Below are positions 62,309-64,000 of a stretch of 64,000 nucleotides of DNA, in pieces (the first letter of the stretch is position 1; the number at the start of each line of letters is the position of its first letter). The DNA comes from JALHFZ01 sp963674625 (GTDB taxonomy: Bacteria; Synergistota; Synergistia; Synergistales; Aminobacteriaceae), in the NCBI GenBank assembly GCA_963674625.2, contig CAXXXO010000002.1, forward strand, positions 124,001-188,000, written 5' to 3'. The translations under genes were made by a program, and so were the position numbers. The notes under the pieces are model-generated. The model was not told the DNA's origin. It did no database searches and worked only from the letters and a program-made list of their open reading frames with translations.

Positions 62309-63532
62309 ATGGAAAAAAAATACAAGATCCCCATAGGCCCCGTTCACGTGGGCCTCAAAGAGCCCATCACGGCCTGGCTCGATCTGGAGGGGGAGAAGAT
62401 CGTGGGTGCCACGGTCCGTCCCGGGGCCATTCACCGGGGGATAGAGTTCATGGCCCGGGACCGGAATCCGATCCAGGTCATCTACCTTTCCGAGCGGATA
62501 TGCGGCATCTGCTCCTTCAGTCATATCGTGGCCTTTCTCCGGGCCCTGGAGGATGCGGCGGACATACCCGTTCCTCCGAGAGCGCAGTATATCCGAACCC
62601 TTGTGCTCGAACTGGAGCGACTTCATTCCCACATGCTCTGGGCGGGGGTCGCCTGCTACACCATCGGCTTCGACTCGGCCTTCCACCTCGGGATGGTCCT
62701 CCGGGAGAAGGTCATGGACGTCCTCGAGGCCCTCTCGGGAAACCGGGTGAACTACGGCGTCGGCACCGTGGGCGGCGTCCGCTGGGACATCACACCGGCA
62801 GTGGCCAAGGCGGTCAAGGATATGCTCCGCTATTACCGGCGGGAATTCTCCCCCTTCTACGACGTGGTGACGGGGGACTCCATAGCCCTTGCCCGCATGA
62901 GGAACGTGGGAGTGCTCACCTACGAGGAGGCCATCCGCCATTCCGCCGTCGGCCCGACGGCCCGGGCGAGCGGCGTCCGGTGCGATCTGCGGAAGACCTC
63001 CCCTTATGAAGCCTACGGCGATTTCAGCGTCGAAGCGATCGTCCCCCAGGATTTCTACGGAAAAGCCTACGGCGACGTCTTCGACCGTTTCCTCGTGAGA
63101 GTTCACGAGGTCTATCAGTCCCTCGAGATCATCGACCACGTCATGGAGGGCCTGCCCGAGGGAGAGATCCTCTGGGAGAAGAACCTTAACAAGGTGCTCG
63201 CCTACACGAAAAAGGCCGAGGGCACGGGAATCGGGTCCATAGAGGCCCCCCGGGGGGACGATACCCATGTGGTTCACCTCGCCGCCGGGGACGAGAACAT
63301 CACCTGGTGGAAAGTCCGGGCACCGACCTACGCGAACGCGGTCTCCTGGCCTCTCATGTTCCGAAACAACGAGCTGGCCGACGCCCCTCTCATCATCAAC
63401 AGCATCGACCCGTGCATCTCCTGCATGGAGCGGATGCTCATCACCGACGCCTCGGGGGAACGGTCAGTGGTCACCCGGACGGAACTGCTCGAGAAATGCA
63501 GAGAAAAAACAAGGAGGCTGATGGAGAAATGA
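62309..63532 (+). CDS. mbhL: Mbh [NiFe] hydrogenase large subunit (MbhL)
   Basis: A 407-residue catalytic subunit of a group 4 [NiFe] hydrogenase. The four NiFe ligands are present: Cys65 and Cys68 in ERICGICSFSH, Cys369 and Cys372 in DPCISCMER. RPGAIHRGIEF and VGTVGGVRWDI are further family blocks. Having both CxxC motifs argues for real hydrogenase activity rather than a complex I or Mbx-like role. TAGGAGG (62294-62300) is 8 bases before ATG 62309 and only 2 before ATG 62303, so 62309 is chosen. The end overlaps mbhM. Confidence 0.93.
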   Translation: MEKKYKIPIGPVHVGLKEPITAWLDLEGEKIVGATVRPGAIHRGIEFMARDRNPIQVIYLSERICGICSFSHIVAFLRALEDAADIPVPPRAQYIRTLVLELERLHSHMLWAGVACYTIGFDSAFHLGMVLREKVMDVLEALSGNRVNYGVGTVGGVRWDITPAVAKAVKDMLRYYRREFSPFYDVVTGDSIALARMRNVGVLTYEEAIRHSAVGPTARASGVRCDLRKTSPYEAYGDFSVEAIVPQDFYGKAYGDVFDRFLVRVHEVYQSLEIIDHVMEGLPEGEILWEKNLNKVLAYTKKAEGTGIGSIEAPRGDDTHVVHLAAGDENITWWKVRAPTYANAVSWPLMFRNNELADAPLIINSIDPCISCMERMLITDASGERSVVTRTELLEKCREKTRRLMEK

Positions 63533-64000
63533 TCGTCAATCTGATCATGCGTCTTGTGGCGGGATCGGCCCTGCTGCTTCTCGTCCTTGTCCTGGCCTTC
63601 TTCTTCGACGGGGCGGACAGGATCGTCAGTGCCAGAATGCAGCGGCGGTACGGCCCTCCCATCTGGCAGCCCTTCTACGATTTTCTGAAGCTCCTCGGAA
63701 AAGAGAATATCGTTCCCCGCCGCGCCACACCCTGGGCCTTCAACGGGGCTCCCTGGATGGCGGCGGCGAGCGCGCTTCTGATCTTTCTCTACATCCCCAT
63801 CGGTTCCCTCCCTCCGATCCTCGGAGGGGAGGGGGACATCATCCTGATCCTCTACCTTCTTGTCCTCTCCGGCGCTTCCATGGCCGTGGGAGGGTTCGCA
63901 AGCGGCAACCCCATAGCCAACGTGGGAGCCCAGCGGGAGATGATCCTCATGATGAGCTACGAGCTGCCCCTCGCCGTGGTGGCATCCACCCTCGCGTGGA
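63529..64000 (+). CDS. mbhM: Mbh hydrogenase subunit M (NuoH-like), partial
   Basis: The window ends after about 157 residues. Hydrophobic segments and ARMQRRYGPPIWQPFYDFLKLLGKENIVPRRATPW match the NuoH/HycD family, the membrane anchor that connects to the iron-sulfur subunit; NVGAQREMILMMSYELPLAV is its second signature. The ATG overlaps the mbhL stop. A ferredoxin-like mbhN would be expected next, outside the window. Confidence 0.9.
   Translation, partial: MIVNLIMRLVAGSALLLLVLVLAFFFDGADRIVSARMQRRYGPPIWQPFYDFLKLLGKENIVPRRATPWAFNGAPWMAAASALLIFLYIPIGSLPPILGGEGDIILILYLLVLSGASMAVGGFASGNPIANVGAQREMILMMSYELPLAVVASTLAW

Noticed and set aside
61628..63277. 549-codon minus-strand open frame opposite mbhJ-mbhL
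   Set aside because: High-GC shadow of well-conserved hydrogenase genes; composition is His/Gly/Asp-rich and unlike a real protein.

Overview
The window reads as a chromosomal segment of an anaerobic, flagellated bacterium with two membranes. The best guess is a Synergistota member. This rests on the gene set and order (ribosomal/ECF block, mreB next to flagellar rod genes, P- and L-ring genes FlgI/FlgH, a ferredoxin-dependent energy-converting hydrogenase) and on high GC with many ATGA-type gene overlaps. It is an inference from gene content; no 16S rRNA gene is present.

Layout. 1-7.0 kb: end of the large ribosomal operon (map end, KOW protein, infA, rpmJ, rpsM, rpsK, rpsD, rpoA, rplQ), running into the ECF transporter core ecfA1-ecfA2-ecfT and truA. 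7.1-12.9 kb: an mreB/mbl-like gene followed by flgF-flgG-flgA-flgH-flgI-flgJ. 12.9-15.8 kb: housekeeping and unknown genes (YkgJ-type cysteine cluster protein, DUF3084 protein, zinc ribbon, GNAT, ComF). 15.8-28.6 kb: late flagellar genes flgM-flgN-flgK-flgL-fliW-csrA, a Maf/DUF115 flagellin glycosyltransferase, a 777-residue flagellin and flaG. 28.7-33.1 kb: a nonulosonic (pseudaminic-type) acid cluster, pseB-spsF-like-pseI-pseH-pseG, that should supply the Maf enzyme but has no visible pseC. 33.2-49.0 kb: a type I secretion system (a tolC-like gene with an apparent frameshift, a LapB-type ABC exporter, a LapC/HlyD-type fusion protein) and its likely substrate, a repeat adhesin of about 3,500 residues. 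49.0-56.7 kb: nitroreductase, CDF metal transporter, glnS, zinc-ribbon/SH3 membrane protein, YgiQ radical SAM protein and a convergent EamA transporter. 56.8-64.0 kb: a Pyrococcus-like Mbh membrane-bound [NiFe] hydrogenase operon in the order mbhA-M; the window ends inside mbhM.

The most informative regulatory signal lies in front of flagellin. A perfect 8-bp inverted repeat (25788-25809) presents the Shine-Dalgarno in an AAGGAG hexaloop. This is the ANGGAN architecture recognised by CsrA, and csrA and its antagonist fliW lie just upstream. Sigma-28-like promoters precede flgM (TAAAGCTT-N12-TCCGATAA) and pseB (TAAT-N15-GCCGATAC), and a weaker one precedes flagellin. Filament synthesis, glycan supply and the FlgM checkpoint therefore look co-ordinated. 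Other points of interest are the oversized FlgL (1,006 residues), a FlgH without a lipobox, the tolC frameshift, and three almost identical 648-bp repeats in the adhesin. No tRNA or rRNA genes, CRISPR arrays, insertion sequences or prophage genes were seen.
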